Assembly (NCBI GenBank): GCA_030063045.1
Contig: JAQSEB010000033.1
Coordinates: forward strand, 1,426,001 to 1,490,000
Length of the DNA: 64,000 nucleotides
DNA from: Pratylenchus scribneri
Lineage: Eukaryota; Nematoda; Chromadorea; Rhabditida; Pratylenchidae
Direction: 5' to 3'
Every line of letters begins with the position of its first letter. Position 1 is the stretch's first letter. The position numbers and the translations under genes are program-made. The notes beneath the pieces were generated by a model. That model made no database searches and was not told the origin of the DNA. It worked only from the letters and a program-made list of their open reading frames with translations. This document shows positions 34,677-45,214 of the stretch, piece by piece.

Positions 34677-37031
34677 TCAATCAATTCCTAATTTCCAACC
34701 TTGGACTTGTTCGCCACCATTCACCTCCCAAACTGCCTGTGCCGCCACATAATGAGGCGGTGGCCATTGCTTCTCAACTGGTTTTGAGGGCAAATGTGTT
34801 TGCAGAATTTCCACCTGGAAAATAATAAAAACAATTGATAAGTTCATCCATCAAATTTGTTAATAATATTAAACACATATCCATTTCTAAAAGAATATTC
34901 ATTTCTTTTAACTCCTCAATCCTCACTAAATGCTGTTCACGCTGTTCCTGCTCGCTGGGAGGCCATTCTACTTGCATTTTTCCCGCTGAATCTAGGCCAT
35001 GCACCTCCACCGAATGTTCCGGTGGTGGCCATTGCCCGGTGACTCCTTTAACCATTCCCGCGGCCTGATGCCTCCATTGGGCTTTTCCCCCTTCTGCTTC
35101 CTCCCCCTCCCCTTCCATTGGTGGCCATTGAACTTGCAATCTTCCACCTGGCCCAAACCCATACTCCAATTCATTTTCTGCCGGAGGCCATTGCACATTT
35201 TTCACAATTCCGCCCATCGCTTGTCGCCTTCGTTCGCCTTCGTCCTCAAAAAAGTCAGTCAAGTTAAATTTTATGAAAATATGTTTTTTTTTTTTGATGA
35301 TCACACATGGGCAAAACAAAAATCAGCCTAAAATTATATGTCATAAATGTATTTTAGGCCAAAAATGCATGTAAACTTGACTGACTTTTTAAGCGGACGA
35401 CTATTTATTTATAACGCATTTTTTCGTGCAATATATATTTTTTGCCCATGTGTATGATCCCCCTGAAGGCGCAGAATAATAATCCCCCAATTCTCTGCTC
35501 ACTTGTTGCTGCTCAGCCTCTTCCGTTCCAGCCGGTGGCCATTGGACCTGCAATCGGCCTCTGCCAATTTGGCCCGATTCCTGCACATTTTCGGGGGGTG
35601 GCCATTGAACATTTTTGACATTTCCACCAGCCGCCTGCCTTCTCCAAGGTGCATTCCCAACACCGGCATCCTCTCCTCCATCCTCCGGAAGTTGTTCTCC
35701 ATTTTGTTGCTTCCAATCCTCATCGCCCATCACTTTTGCCCGATTCGCCTGACTAAAATTATCAAATGTCCTCTAATTTGACTCTAAATTAATTTACCCC
35801 ATTTCCACTTCCTGTTCCTCGCCATATCCGGGTGGAGGCCAAAGGCGTCCAGACTGAGGATTTGGTTGGATTCGTCCCGGCTGGTAATTTGTCTTCAGCA
35901 CCGGATGTTCCACCTCATTTTCGGGTACCCATTCTTGGGCCTTCACCCGTGGGGCCGATTGTTGTTCCTATAAATGAGGCATTACTATCCGTTCATTCAT
36001 TCATTCCCCACTTAATTCCACCCACTTTTGGTTCCTCTTCTTGATATTCTTTCCATTCCACTTTTGAATAGCCCGCCGGCACTGGAACAATTGTCCTCTT
36101 TATTTCGCCTTCATAATCCAATTCGGGTGGTTGAATTTTGGCGGGTCGAACCTACACAAAAATGGGGCATTGGAGGGAATATTCCCAAAAAACATGCCGG
36201 TTGATATTCAATTTGGACACGTTTTTGAAATTGCCAGGAGGAATCATCCTAAAAATGTCATCAAATTCACCCAATCAAGTTCCAATATTTCTCACCAAAA
36301 CTTTATTGTGTGGAACGGATTCAATTGGCTGTTGATCTTCGATCTCATCCTCTGGCGGAGGCCAAATATGGCTTTCGGCTTTGACCGTCTTCGGTTGGAA
36401 TTGATTATGGCGCAAAATGGGCTTAGGTGCCTCCAATGCCTCCGGCTCCCTGGCCACTGGGGGTGGTTGCCGCATTTGCGGGGTAGGCTCGGATGGGGCG
36501 GCAGCCACTTTTGGTTGTTGTTTTTGAGATTGGGATTGGACTTGGGCCTGGGCTTGGGTGGGGACAGATTGCCCAGATTTAGGCACTACGGATTGTTGTT
36601 GGCGTTGTGGAGTGGGTTTGGTGGGTTGTTGACCCTTTTGGGCAGCAACATTGGCTGGTTGCTGCTTTGGTGGTTGTTGGACGGGCTGAAATTGAAAATA
36701 AATTAGATATAGGCTGGAGGATTCGTCTGTTGTGCCTTTGGCTGTGGTTGGGCCGTCGCTGGCTTTTGTGGCACCGATGGCTGCTGGGCTGGCCCTTTCG
36801 GTTGTTTATTTGGGGCGGCTGGCTGTTGTGTGGGTTGGGCGCCTTTTTGTTGGACTTGGGTTGTGGTGGCACTTTTGACTTGGGTGGTTTGTTGGGCATT
36901 AGCTGATTGGGCAGGCGGTGCCAGTTTTTGCTGTTGAACAGCCTGCTTGGTCTAAATTAGTTTTTTGTAAATTTTCCCAATTTTTGATTGAATGTTCTAT
37001 TGTTTTTTTAACCTTTTGTTCCTTTGTTTCC
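34677..37031 (-). CDS. WPP-repeat protein (Gln/Pro-rich N-terminus, repeated QWPPP modules)
   Basis: The minus-strand model starts METKEQK (37031), followed after an intron by a long Gln/Pro/Ala-rich region (TKQAVQQQKLAPPAQ...). Modules with a conserved Trp-Pro-Pro follow: ESHIWPPPEDE, SGRLWPPPGYGEE, then three better-conserved repeats of the form R-x-Q-A-A-G-x-VKNVQWPPPE paired with GRLQVQWPP. It ends KPVEKQWPPPHYV... ...GWKLGID at 34677. Introns are short, except one of about 250 bp at 35248-35500 that contains an inverted-repeat insertion. No folded domain or known family is recognised. Trp-Pro-Pro repeats in a disordered protein suggest a scaffold with many identical binding sites, which is inference. 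The protein could also start at 38615 through the neighbouring Glu/Gln-rich exons. Confidence 0.65.
35248..35459. mobile_element. Interleaved inverted repeats inside an intron (MITE-like)
   Basis: aaaaaagtcagtcaagtt (35248-35267) is matched in reverse complement at 35373-35390. gatgatcacacatgggcaaa (from about 35296) is matched at 35439-35459. The two pairs overlap in the order a-b-a'-b'. The block fills most of an intron of the WPP-repeat gene. It is probably a composite of two small inverted-repeat insertions. Confidence 0.6.
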
Positions 37032-37894
37032 ATATTGAAAGAAATTTAAAGCGGATTAAATCCGGATAAATGAGGATTAAATGGTGGAATGAAAAGTGTG
37101 CTTCTGGCCTAACTCTTTGGAGGTTTGTTTATCCCGCTTTAAACAACATTTCATTTCCTCCTCCATTTTCCCTCATTTCTTCCACTTTTCATCCTTTTGA
37201 TTTCCATTCAATTCGCCCCTCCATTGGATGTGGATCGATCAATCTTTTCACCTTCCTCTCTTGGCCATATCAAATAGCCTTGGCCGCTTTCTTTGTCCAG
37301 GGTGGCGAGAGAGAATTTTTGATGAAATGAAAGCGCTTCAATTTTGTTGATTTTTATTAGATTTTTCATTTTATTTGAGAATTGGATAATTTTAATGGGG
37401 TTTGATTTTGTCAATACCAATAAATAATAAGTGCCTTTTCTATTCATCCTACTGTACCCCCACTTTCTGCATAATCTCTCGTCAACCTATCAATCAAATA
37501 TTGCCCCAATCTATTTTTTAAACCAGCCTTTTCCCTCCTACATTTCTTTTTCCCTTCACATTATTATCACAGTTTCCCTCACAATTAATAAAGAATAATT
37601 TAACGTTGATTTATCTCTAATCTCTATCTCATTTTTTGGGCCTTTGGGGGCTTAGCTTAGACCTCCGGCAAAGGCCCGTGGCGGGAGGTCTAGCCCAGCA
37701 GTTCTCACTCCAAAGCCCAAGCAACTTTTGCCCTAGATAGAACTAATTTGAAAAATACCCCTTTCACGAATGGATGATATTTTTAAATAATACCATTAAA
37801 ACTAAAAGCTGCGCTTGAATACAAAATAGTATATTTTCGACTATTCAATTAATTTATATTAATATTATATGATTGGATTTTGCCCATTGAACAT
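37032..37894. other. Region between the WPP-repeat start and the Glu/Gln-rich gene
   Basis: AT-rich. It holds no coding segment apart from an imperfect hairpin at 37637-37720. It could be an intergenic promoter region or a long intron if the two flanking genes are one. Confidence 0.45.
37637..37720. repeat. Imperfect GC-rich hairpin
   Basis: An inner stem, agacctcc paired with ggaggtct (37659-37691), encloses a 17-base loop. Outer partial pairing of gggcctttgggg with ccaaagccc extends the structure to about 84 bp. It is not tRNA-like. It may be an element end or a structured RNA; nothing more can be said. Confidence 0.4.
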
Positions 37895-38615
37895 TTAACC
37901 TTCTTCCCCTTGTATTTCCCTCAAAATCTTTACTTGTTGTTGAGCTTGCATTTGGGCTGCCCTTTGTTCGGATTGTTTCTTTGCTGCCTCTTGCTGTGCT
38001 TGCATTATTTGGGCCTGTCTCTGCTGTTCAGCCGCCTGCAAATTTGCCCATTTCCAATTTTTTATTATTCCACCCAACTTGTTGCTGCCGTTGCATTTCT
38101 TGTTGTTGTTGTTGTCTGGCAGCCTCGGCCCTGGATTTTGCCTCTTCTTGAAGGCGCATTGCCTCGGCACGTGCCTTCTCAATTGCGGCCTGATGCCGTT
38201 GTCGGGCAGCTTCAATAGCCGCCTCTTGTTGTGCCCTTGCCTGTTCCACGGCATCGTCGGCCGATTCCGCCGACATCCTTGTGGTTGTGGTCACCACCGT
38301 TTGTTGGGGTGGGGCCAGGGAAGAAGCCGGTTTTGGTTGAACCACCGGTGGCTGCTGCTGCTGTTGGGGACGCGGCTGCATTGGGGCTTGGGCCTGAAGC
38401 CGTTTAGATAGGATGAAAATAAGGCTAATTCCATGAATTTCCATTCAACACTTTACCTGTTCCGAAACATTCCCACCACTTCCGCTTGTCACCACCATGC
38501 GCACTTGTTGTTGCCTTGCCGGTGCCGGCTCATCCTCTTCCTCCTCTTCTTCTTCTGACGAAGTATTTTCGGCCTTCTGCTCCTCCTCCTCTTTATTTTT
38601 TTGTTCTAATCCCAT
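37895..38615 (-). CDS. Glu/Gln-rich coiled-coil protein
   Basis: The minus-strand ATG at 38615 gives MGLEQKNKEEEEQKAEN, an acidic run, ...RMVVTSGSGGNVSEQ, then after an intron a Gln/Pro-rich stretch (MQPRPQQQQQPPVVQPKP). A helical region (AVEQARAQQEAAIEAARQRH) and, after another intron, AAEQQRQAQIMQAQQEAAKK follow, ending ...REIQGEEG at 37895. The heptad-like Ala/Gln/Arg pattern predicts a long coiled coil. About 200 residues; no family recognised. The final codons can also act as a splice donor (gaagaag|gttaaa), so the protein may be the N-terminus of the WPP-repeat protein downstream. Confidence 0.6.
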
Positions 38616-38681
38616 ATTAGCCTTGTGGCTCTGTTGTGGGACAAAAAATGACTAAAAGTTGAAGCAAATGGATAGAAAGGT

Positions 38682-38712
<31 letters not shown>

Positions 38713-39431
38713 GAGAAAGGGTTGGGTGGAAAGAGGAGATGGCCCGAAAAAATAGGCGGAATCAAGAAGGGAATTGGAGAAAGGAAAAGTTGGGGCGGAT
38801 CGAGCCGATTGAACGGATGAATGAATGAATGGCCCAAAGTAAATGCGGCTCCGACCCGTCAATTAGGCCAAATGACTGCGAGCAATATCCGCCGTCCTTT
38901 CACCGTTCTCTTTCACAAGCATTCTTCTATTTCCATTGTTCTTTTGCTTTTTGTTTTTTGCTCGGTTCCCCCATCCCTTTTTTCCATCCAAACATCCCCC
39001 ATCCGGCTGTCAGTTGGTTATTTATGCCGCCGAGAATCTAATTGGTAGATTTGGCCAAAAAAATTGCCTCTCAATATTTTCTTCACCTTCTCCTCCAGCA
39101 TTTTACCTTTTCTCCTTCTTTTCCACTCCCACGCCTCAATTTTTCTAGACTTATTAAAATGGCCAATTGCCTTTTTCCAACAGTAGAAGCCCTAAATCCA
39201 TTAAACGGGAATTTGTGCCCAAGGCACAGGTGAATGTGTGTGTGTGTGTGAATGAAGGAAGATCGATGGATTCGGGGATAAATTTGTTATTGGGAAAGAA
39301 TTGTGCAAAAAAAATGAGGAAGGTACGGAATGGATTTTATGGCCAAAAATGTTTTTATTTATTTCATCAAAATATGTGGAATTAGGAACAAATTAATGAG
39401 AAATATAAAAAAATTGTTTAAATCGATGATA
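38616..39431. other. Intergenic stretch with poly(G) tract
   Basis: Contains the 30-base poly(G) run and AT-rich sequence. Plus-strand open frames near 38820-39230 have no splice logic and no recognisable content. Confidence 0.45.
38682..38711. repeat. Poly(G) tract, 30 bases
   Basis: An uninterrupted 30-G run on the plus strand, the longest of four such tracts in the window, just upstream of the minus-strand gene starting at 38615. Confidence 0.95.
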
Positions 39432-40218
39432 TCAAAATTCCATGCCGGTTTTTCCCATTTCCCAACAAATCTCCAGCAAATATTCCAAACATTCCAGCAT
39501 CACTTTTGTCTTCTGCCAATTTGGGCCCCACACAAAAAGGCCATGTCTACGAACCAAAATTGCCGGCGAATTTGGGAATTTGTCAAGGGCTTCCTTTAGG
39601 ACTGGCTGAAATATTGGTCAAAAATTGAAAAGAATATATCCAAATTGGATCACCAATAAATCCTGCTCTTGGGGTGCATTCTCCACAATGGGAATGGCCA
39701 ATTTGTCGGTGTTTTGAAAGGGTTTCCATCCATTTCGATTCAATATGCCCTTGAGCATTTCTTGATTGGTCAATTCCAAATGATCTTTGCCTGCCAATTT
39801 TGCCGTTACTGTAGAAATGGAATTTTGTCGAATGAATCATATTTTGTTAAGATTTACCCAAATTTGAATATTTTGAATGGGTGTGGATTACGCATTGGCT
39901 GCCTGGGGTAGATTTGAGAAGAAGCAGGAAAAGAGGGGTGCAGGCACTTGGCTTCAAGTGGGATGGACCTTTCAAGGGTTGAATGGCCAACAATGATTGG
40001 GCATATTTGTCGGTACATTGATCAATGGCAATTTTTGCATTATAAAGGAACAAATCTGACTCGGCCAATCGTTCTTTTGGCACAGAGGAAGGAGAAATGA
40101 GAATATTGCTTTCTGGGGGAATGCAAGTAGCCATCCCACCGCTGCTGCCCATCACCCAGCCTTGGGTAAAAAATTGGGCCAATAATTCAGTAAAAAGTTT
40201 TGGATTCATTGGCTCCAT
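39432..40218 (-). CDS. APIP: Methylthioribulose-1-phosphate dehydratase (APIP/MtnB), class II aldolase family
   Basis: This cytosolic zinc enzyme dehydrates 5-methylthioribulose-1-phosphate in the methionine salvage pathway. The three-exon minus-strand model reads MEPMNPKLFTELLAQFFTQG, WVMGSSGGMAT (GTGGG-like loop), ISPSSVPKERL, SDLFLYNA, ACTPLFLLL, and CVIHTHSKYSNL with the zinc-ligand HTH. An exon with DHLELTNQEMLKGI and IPIVENAPQEQDLL follows, then PVLKEALDKFPNSPAILVRR with HGLFVWGPNW (third zinc His), ending TGMEF. Length (about 235 residues) and motif order match APIP. Compared with other APIP proteins there is a short insertion around IDQCTDKYAQSLLAIQP. Either of two close Met codons (40218 or 40209) could start it. 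Confidence 0.88.
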
Positions 40219-40717
40219 TTTATGATTTTTTCTAAATATTTTACGAATTTATTTAGGGCAAATCAAGCGGGTTTATATTTGTTTGGGGCAAAACAGGCGG
40301 AATTAAATGTTTTTGGGACTAAGCGGAATTTTTTTTGGGTATAGCAAATATGCTGATTTTATTTACTGCGAAGAATTACAATTAAGAATTCAATTTAAAA
40401 TCAAATTTAGGTATTGGAAAATTAATAGTGAAATATTTATAAGAGAAGTTCTTCATTGATTTGTTGACAAAAGTGATATACTAATTCCCCATTTGACTGA
40501 ATAATTAATCGTTATCTTTTTTCTCTATTTTATCAATTTTCACTACTGAGTTTTTCTCTAGGACTCTACACTCTAGGTCATTTAAGATGATAATAAAAAC
40601 ATCATAATTCGCTCAACTAAATCTAAATTGTAAAAAGTATATTTTTTCCAATTTATTCTCCAAATTTATGTCAATGATGAAAGGAATATTAATTAAAATA
40701 GTATGTCATCAATTGAA
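40219..40717. other. Intergenic stretch, nothing supported
   Basis: AT-rich, with two loosely related gggcaaa(t/a)caagcgg-like words near 40260-40330. No coding or structural feature is seen. Confidence 0.4.
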
Positions 40718-42485
40718 TTACAGCTCGACACTGTCATCATCCATTGTGGTTGCCTCCTTTTCCTCTGAGACTTCTTCAATGGTGGAACCAATTTTCAGTT
40801 TTGGCATTGCTTTGACCAATTCATTCGGCGCAATTTTCTTGATTTGAATTCATTTCATAATTTTCAATTATTTTTTTTATTTTTACCTGTTGCTGTGTTT
40901 GCGGTTGTTCCATTCGAATTTGTTCTTGCGTCTCACTCACCTATTATTAAAATTTAATTATTTAAAAGGGAAAATTAATAAAATAACCAAAAGACTAAGT
41001 CGTTTCTGCAATTTTGATGATCCGCCAGCCATTGGTTCCTTGCTGCTTGAAGTGCCAACTCCACCGCCTTCTTTGATTGATTTTTCCAAATCATCAAAAA
41101 ACAATTGATCCTTCATTGATTTTTCCAAATCATCAAAAAACAATTGCTCCTCATTCTGTGGAAATGCATAAACGGGATCAAAATTGAGTGGATTGATGGA
41201 ACGGCGTGGAGTGGATGTGAGCATTGCCGAAGAAAATTTGCCATGCGAACCGGCCACAGTAACATCGTTGAGATCAGGAATAAACTATAAAAATAAATTG
41301 AGACAGTAATTATAAAATTATATTTGATATTTGCAAATTATTCCCTAAATTTACCGATCGTTTTCGTCCATAATTCCCAGATTTTGTTTCTGGTTTTTCG
41401 GTTTCCTCGATTAATTCTTCCTGCTGAGTTTGTGTTGGTTGATGATGAATGACGCTGGTTGGATCCTTGAACACTGAGAATTCTTCGCGATTGGCAGTTG
41501 TGGTCGCCGGTGGAATTGACTCCCGCGATTGTCGTTGGTGCTCAAAACCTTCGAACATCTGACTCTTTCGAGAGTCCTCCTTTAACACTGAGAATTCTTC
41601 GCGATTGGCAGTTGTGGTCACCGGCGGCATTGACTCCCGCGGCTGTCGTTGGTGTTCAAATCCTCCGAGCACTTGACTCTTTCGGTCGTCCTTGTGTTTT
41701 GGATCGGGCGCAATTGTTCGCTCATATGGAAATAGGGTCAATTCTGGACGAACGTCTTCGGGTTTATCCGCCAGCATTTTGATCAGATCCATTGTTTTTC
41801 CGTCCATTGAATCGGAATTCTCCATCTCCAAGTCAAAGTATTTGATGAGAAGTGGTCTAAATAATAAGTGGAATAATTATGACATTTAAATGAATTACTT
41901 GAACATTTCCTTCGCTTCAGTTGGACTCAAAGGACAATTTTCCTTGCAAATTTGCATAGTTTTGTTGAAGTTCTCAAGCTTCCCTTTCACTGCCCAATGT
42001 TCTGCCCACATCAAATAAAATTCAGGACAATCTTTAAAGAAGCCAATTCGGTGAAGATTTTCCAGCACTCCATCCATGCCCATGTTTTCGCTATATTTTC
42101 CCTGAATTTATCTAATTTATTCAAATGTAAAATTAAAAATTGAACCATAAGTTTCCATATGTCCAACATTCGTTTATCAGTTTTGAATTTTTCCATTGCT
42201 GTGAATTCTTTGACGGCCCAATTGGCAAGGCTTTTGATTGTTGCGTGTTTGTTTGGTCCTTCTTCCATGCAATCCTCCAATGAGTTGATTTGACTAAAGA
42301 GAAATGCTTTTCTAAAAAAGTTTTAAACAAATTTATACCTTCTGACAAACTGAAAACGTTTCTCCTCATCTCCCATTTCTTTCGATGCCCTGAAAATAGG
42401 ACTTATTTAGTTTGTTTAACTTATTGACTAAAACAAACTTCAAAATATAGCGAAAAAGGTCTTCATTTCCCTTTTGACCAACCAT
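40718..42485 (-). CDS. Mad3/BUBR1-like spindle checkpoint protein (SAN-1 type, no kinase)
   Basis: Mad3/BubR1 proteins inhibit the anaphase-promoting complex at unattached kinetochores. The minus-strand start is MVGQKGNEDLFRYILKASKE. A helical TPR-like Mad3/BUB1 region follows, encoded by three exons: FVRSQINSLEDCMEEG, WAVKEFTAMEKFKTDKRMLD, IWKLMGKYSENMG, VLENLHRIGFFKDCPEFYLM, WAEHWAVKGKLENFNKTMQI. The rest is low complexity with two internal duplications (114 bp and 39 bp). The protein ends VSEEKEATTMDDDSVEL, without a kinase domain, so Mad3/SAN-1 fits better than BUB1. I see no clear KEN box near the start. All intron phases were checked and agree. The family call rests on the TPR-region pattern (fixed spacing of W, Y and hydrophobics) and is moderately secure. 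Confidence 0.65.
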
Positions 42486-43025
42486 TATTCAGATGATATT
42501 TAATTGAAAATATTTTTTTTTTTTGTATTTTAATAATTTGTTTTCAATCTATAAAAAATAATTTATATTAGTTCTTAAAGAATGAAATCCTCATCTTCAT
42601 TTTTATGCGGCACGCTTCGTAAATCTTGACTCTTGAGTAAACAAATTAAATCTCAATCCGAATTGGAAATCGAATCGAGTTTCGAGTCGATCAATCGATA
42701 ACCAAAATTCAAATTTTATTTTAGCGCCAAATTATTCATTCATGATTTATTGGATTTGATTATGATCATGGTGGTGTGAAAGTAAAAAAGGAGAAAAAAT
42801 TCGTTTTTGGTTTGATTGGTGGTTTGTTTGGCGCTCAGAATTTGGATCACAAGTTTGGATTTTACAGAAAAAAATATATTATATTGTAGTAGATTGTAGT
42901 AGATAATTCTTATTTTTTAATTTTATCAATTTTTTACTCAGGCTAAGATCTATTGCTTCATAATATTTAATCAAATTTTGATTCTTGAATTTTTCGACCA
43001 TCAAAAACAATAAAAAATAGTCAAA
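42486..43025. promoter_or_regulatory. Divergent intergenic region between the Mad3-like gene and cct-2
   Basis: 540 bp lie between two divergent starts, AT-rich and without a gene. An acceptor-like aaaaaatag sits 5 bases before the cct-2 ATG and may be a trans-splice site. No promoter motif is identified. Confidence 0.4.
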
Positions 43026-44912
43026 ATGTCGTATGGACCTGTCCGTATTCTGAAGAATATGGCCCAAGAAGAGCGGGGTGAAACTGCCAGATTGTCATCA
43101 TTTGTTGGGGCAACTGCAATTGGAGATTTGGTGAAGACAACGCTTGGCCCAAAAGGGATGGTTCGTTTGTCTTTTCTTGCAATCTTTGATTAAAATTAAA
43201 GGATAAAATTTTGATAAGTGGCTCGGGAGAGCATCAAAATGTGCAAGTTACCAATGATGGGGCAACAATTTCGCAGCAAAGGTTTTAGTTGGTATGTTGT
43301 GGTGATTTATTAATTGTAATTGTCCGACACAATTTAGATATTTCGCTCACACAGGATAAAGAAGTTGGAGATGGCACAACATCTGTGACTGTTTTTGCCG
43401 CAGAATTATTAAAAGAGGCGGAAACAATGATTGGACAGAGAATTCATCCACAATTAATCATTTCTGGTTATCGAAAAGCATTAACTGTGGCCAAAAATTC
43501 ACTTGAGAAGGCTGCACATTCTTCTGGGTTTTTTAAATTAATTCAATAAAAATGAAATAACAAAATTTTTAGAGAGAATTTGCGTGAAGATTTAATGAAA
43601 ATTGCGAAAACTTCGCTTGGATCCAAAATTCTTTCCCAACATTCCGAGCATTTTTCCAACTTGGCGGTCGATGCTGTTCTTCGACTTGGCGAACAAGCCT
43701 CACTTGACTCAATCCAAATAATCAAAAAATTGGGCGGATCAATGGAAGATTCATATTTGGAGGAGGGTTTTTTGCTCGAAAAGAAGCCAGGAATGTATCA
43801 GCCACAAAAAATTGAAGACGCCAAAATTCTGATTGCCAACACACCAATGGACACGGACAAAATCAAAGTTTTTGGCAGCCGCATTAAAGTCGATTCCATT
43901 GCTAAAGTTGCCGAATTGGAACAAGCAGAGAAAGACAAAATGAAAGAAAAGGTTAAAATTAAATACAGAATTATCAGTGTTTTAATTATTTTCTTCAGGT
44001 CGAAAAGATTTGTGCCCACGGCGTCAATGTGTTCATCAATCGACAACTCATTTACAATTATCCGGAACAAATATTTGCGGACAAGAAGGTTATGGCCATT
44101 GAGCATGCCGACTTTGAAGGCATTGAACGACTTGCTTTGGTTTTGGGCGGAGAAATTGTATCGACATTTGACGCACCTGACAAAGTCAAATTGGGCAGCT
44201 GCAAATTGATTGAACAAATCACAATTGGCGAAGACACAGTGCTTCGATTCTCCGGTGTTCCATTAGGTAATATTGTTTTAAATATTTTTGTAAATCAAAT
44301 TAATATGAATAGGACACGCTTGTTCGGTTGTTCTTCGCGGTGCAACCCAACAAATTTTGGATGAAGCCGAGCGTTCATTGCACGATGCCCTTTGTGTTTT
44401 GTCCACTCACGTCAAAGACAAAAGAGTTGTTCCGGGCGCAGGAGCTTCCGAAATTTTGATGGCGACAGCCGTGATGGCCGAAAGTCAAAAAGTGCCCGGG
44501 AAAGAGTCAATCGCCATGGAAGCATATTCCCGTGCCCTCGCCAAACTTCCAACAATAATTTGCGACAATGCTGGCCTGGACAGTGCCGAAATTATTTCAC
44601 GCATTCGTGCGGAACATGCAAAAGGCAATCATAAATTTGGAATTGGTGAGTATTCATTCCATTTTTTATTAAAAATTAATATTAATTTTGAAGATGTTGA
44701 GAATGGTCGAATGGCAGATGTTTATGAATTGGGCGTTTTGGAATCATTCAATGTGAAATTGGGGGTGGTGGCCAGTGGGACGGAAGCCGCTGAACAGGTT
44801 TATCCTCCAAACAAAATTATAAAAAATATTTAAAATTATTAAGTTACTCCGTGTTGATTGCATCATCAAATGTGCACCTCGCCCTCGCACCAAAGACCGT
44901 CGTCCATGCTGA
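43026..44912 (+). CDS. cct-2: T-complex protein 1 subunit beta (CCT-beta chaperonin), with an internal frame lesion
   Basis: CCT-beta is one of eight subunits of the cytosolic chaperonin that folds actin and tubulin. Exon 1 reads [20 protein letters not shown]... ...LGPKGM. Later exons carry [10 protein letters not shown] (the catalytic GDGTT), [67 protein letters not shown] and the end ...[11 protein letters not shown], close to the metazoan beta subunit over the full length. In exon 2 the expected block after NDGATI (LKNIGVDNP in relatives) is missing. Two bases replace 27, so the following AAKVLVDIS continues in another frame. The result is either a pseudogenising deletion, an allele, or an assembly error; everything else is intact, so I keep it as a gene. 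The neighbour ABHD12 starts 303 bp downstream on the same strand. Confidence 0.9.
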
Positions 44913-45167
44913 AATGAATAACAATGAGAAGACGGCCAAATTGACTTAAAATTCATTGTTAAAATTGAATAATTCTCGTTTTGTTGAACCTGATAAACAT
45001 ATTTTCCATTATTTTTGTCATAATTTTAACAATCAATGATTTCCGTCCGAAATAAATTTTTGAGCATTTTCTATTTTGAAATTAAATATTTCACCAAGTT
45101 TATTCTTTCAAAATATTTACTAATTCATTATTCATTCCACATTTGTTATTATTAATGCTTTGATTTA

Positions 45168-45169
45168 AG
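45168..45169 (+). promoter_or_regulatory. Putative trans-splice acceptor before ABHD12
   Basis: tttgatttaag lies 46 bases upstream of the ATG at 45215, with no coding exon before it. This is the arrangement expected for an outron/spliced-leader acceptor, and would fit a downstream operon gene behind cct-2. Confidence 0.35.
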
Positions 45170-45214
45170 ACCAAGGCCATTATCTCGAGAAGCAATCTCA
45201 ACAAAACAATATCA

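Noticed and set aside
38079..38411. Plus-strand Leu-rich frame (LLPLHFLLLLLSG...)
   Set aside because: It is the reverse of the Gln/Ala-rich coiled-coil gene on the minus strand.
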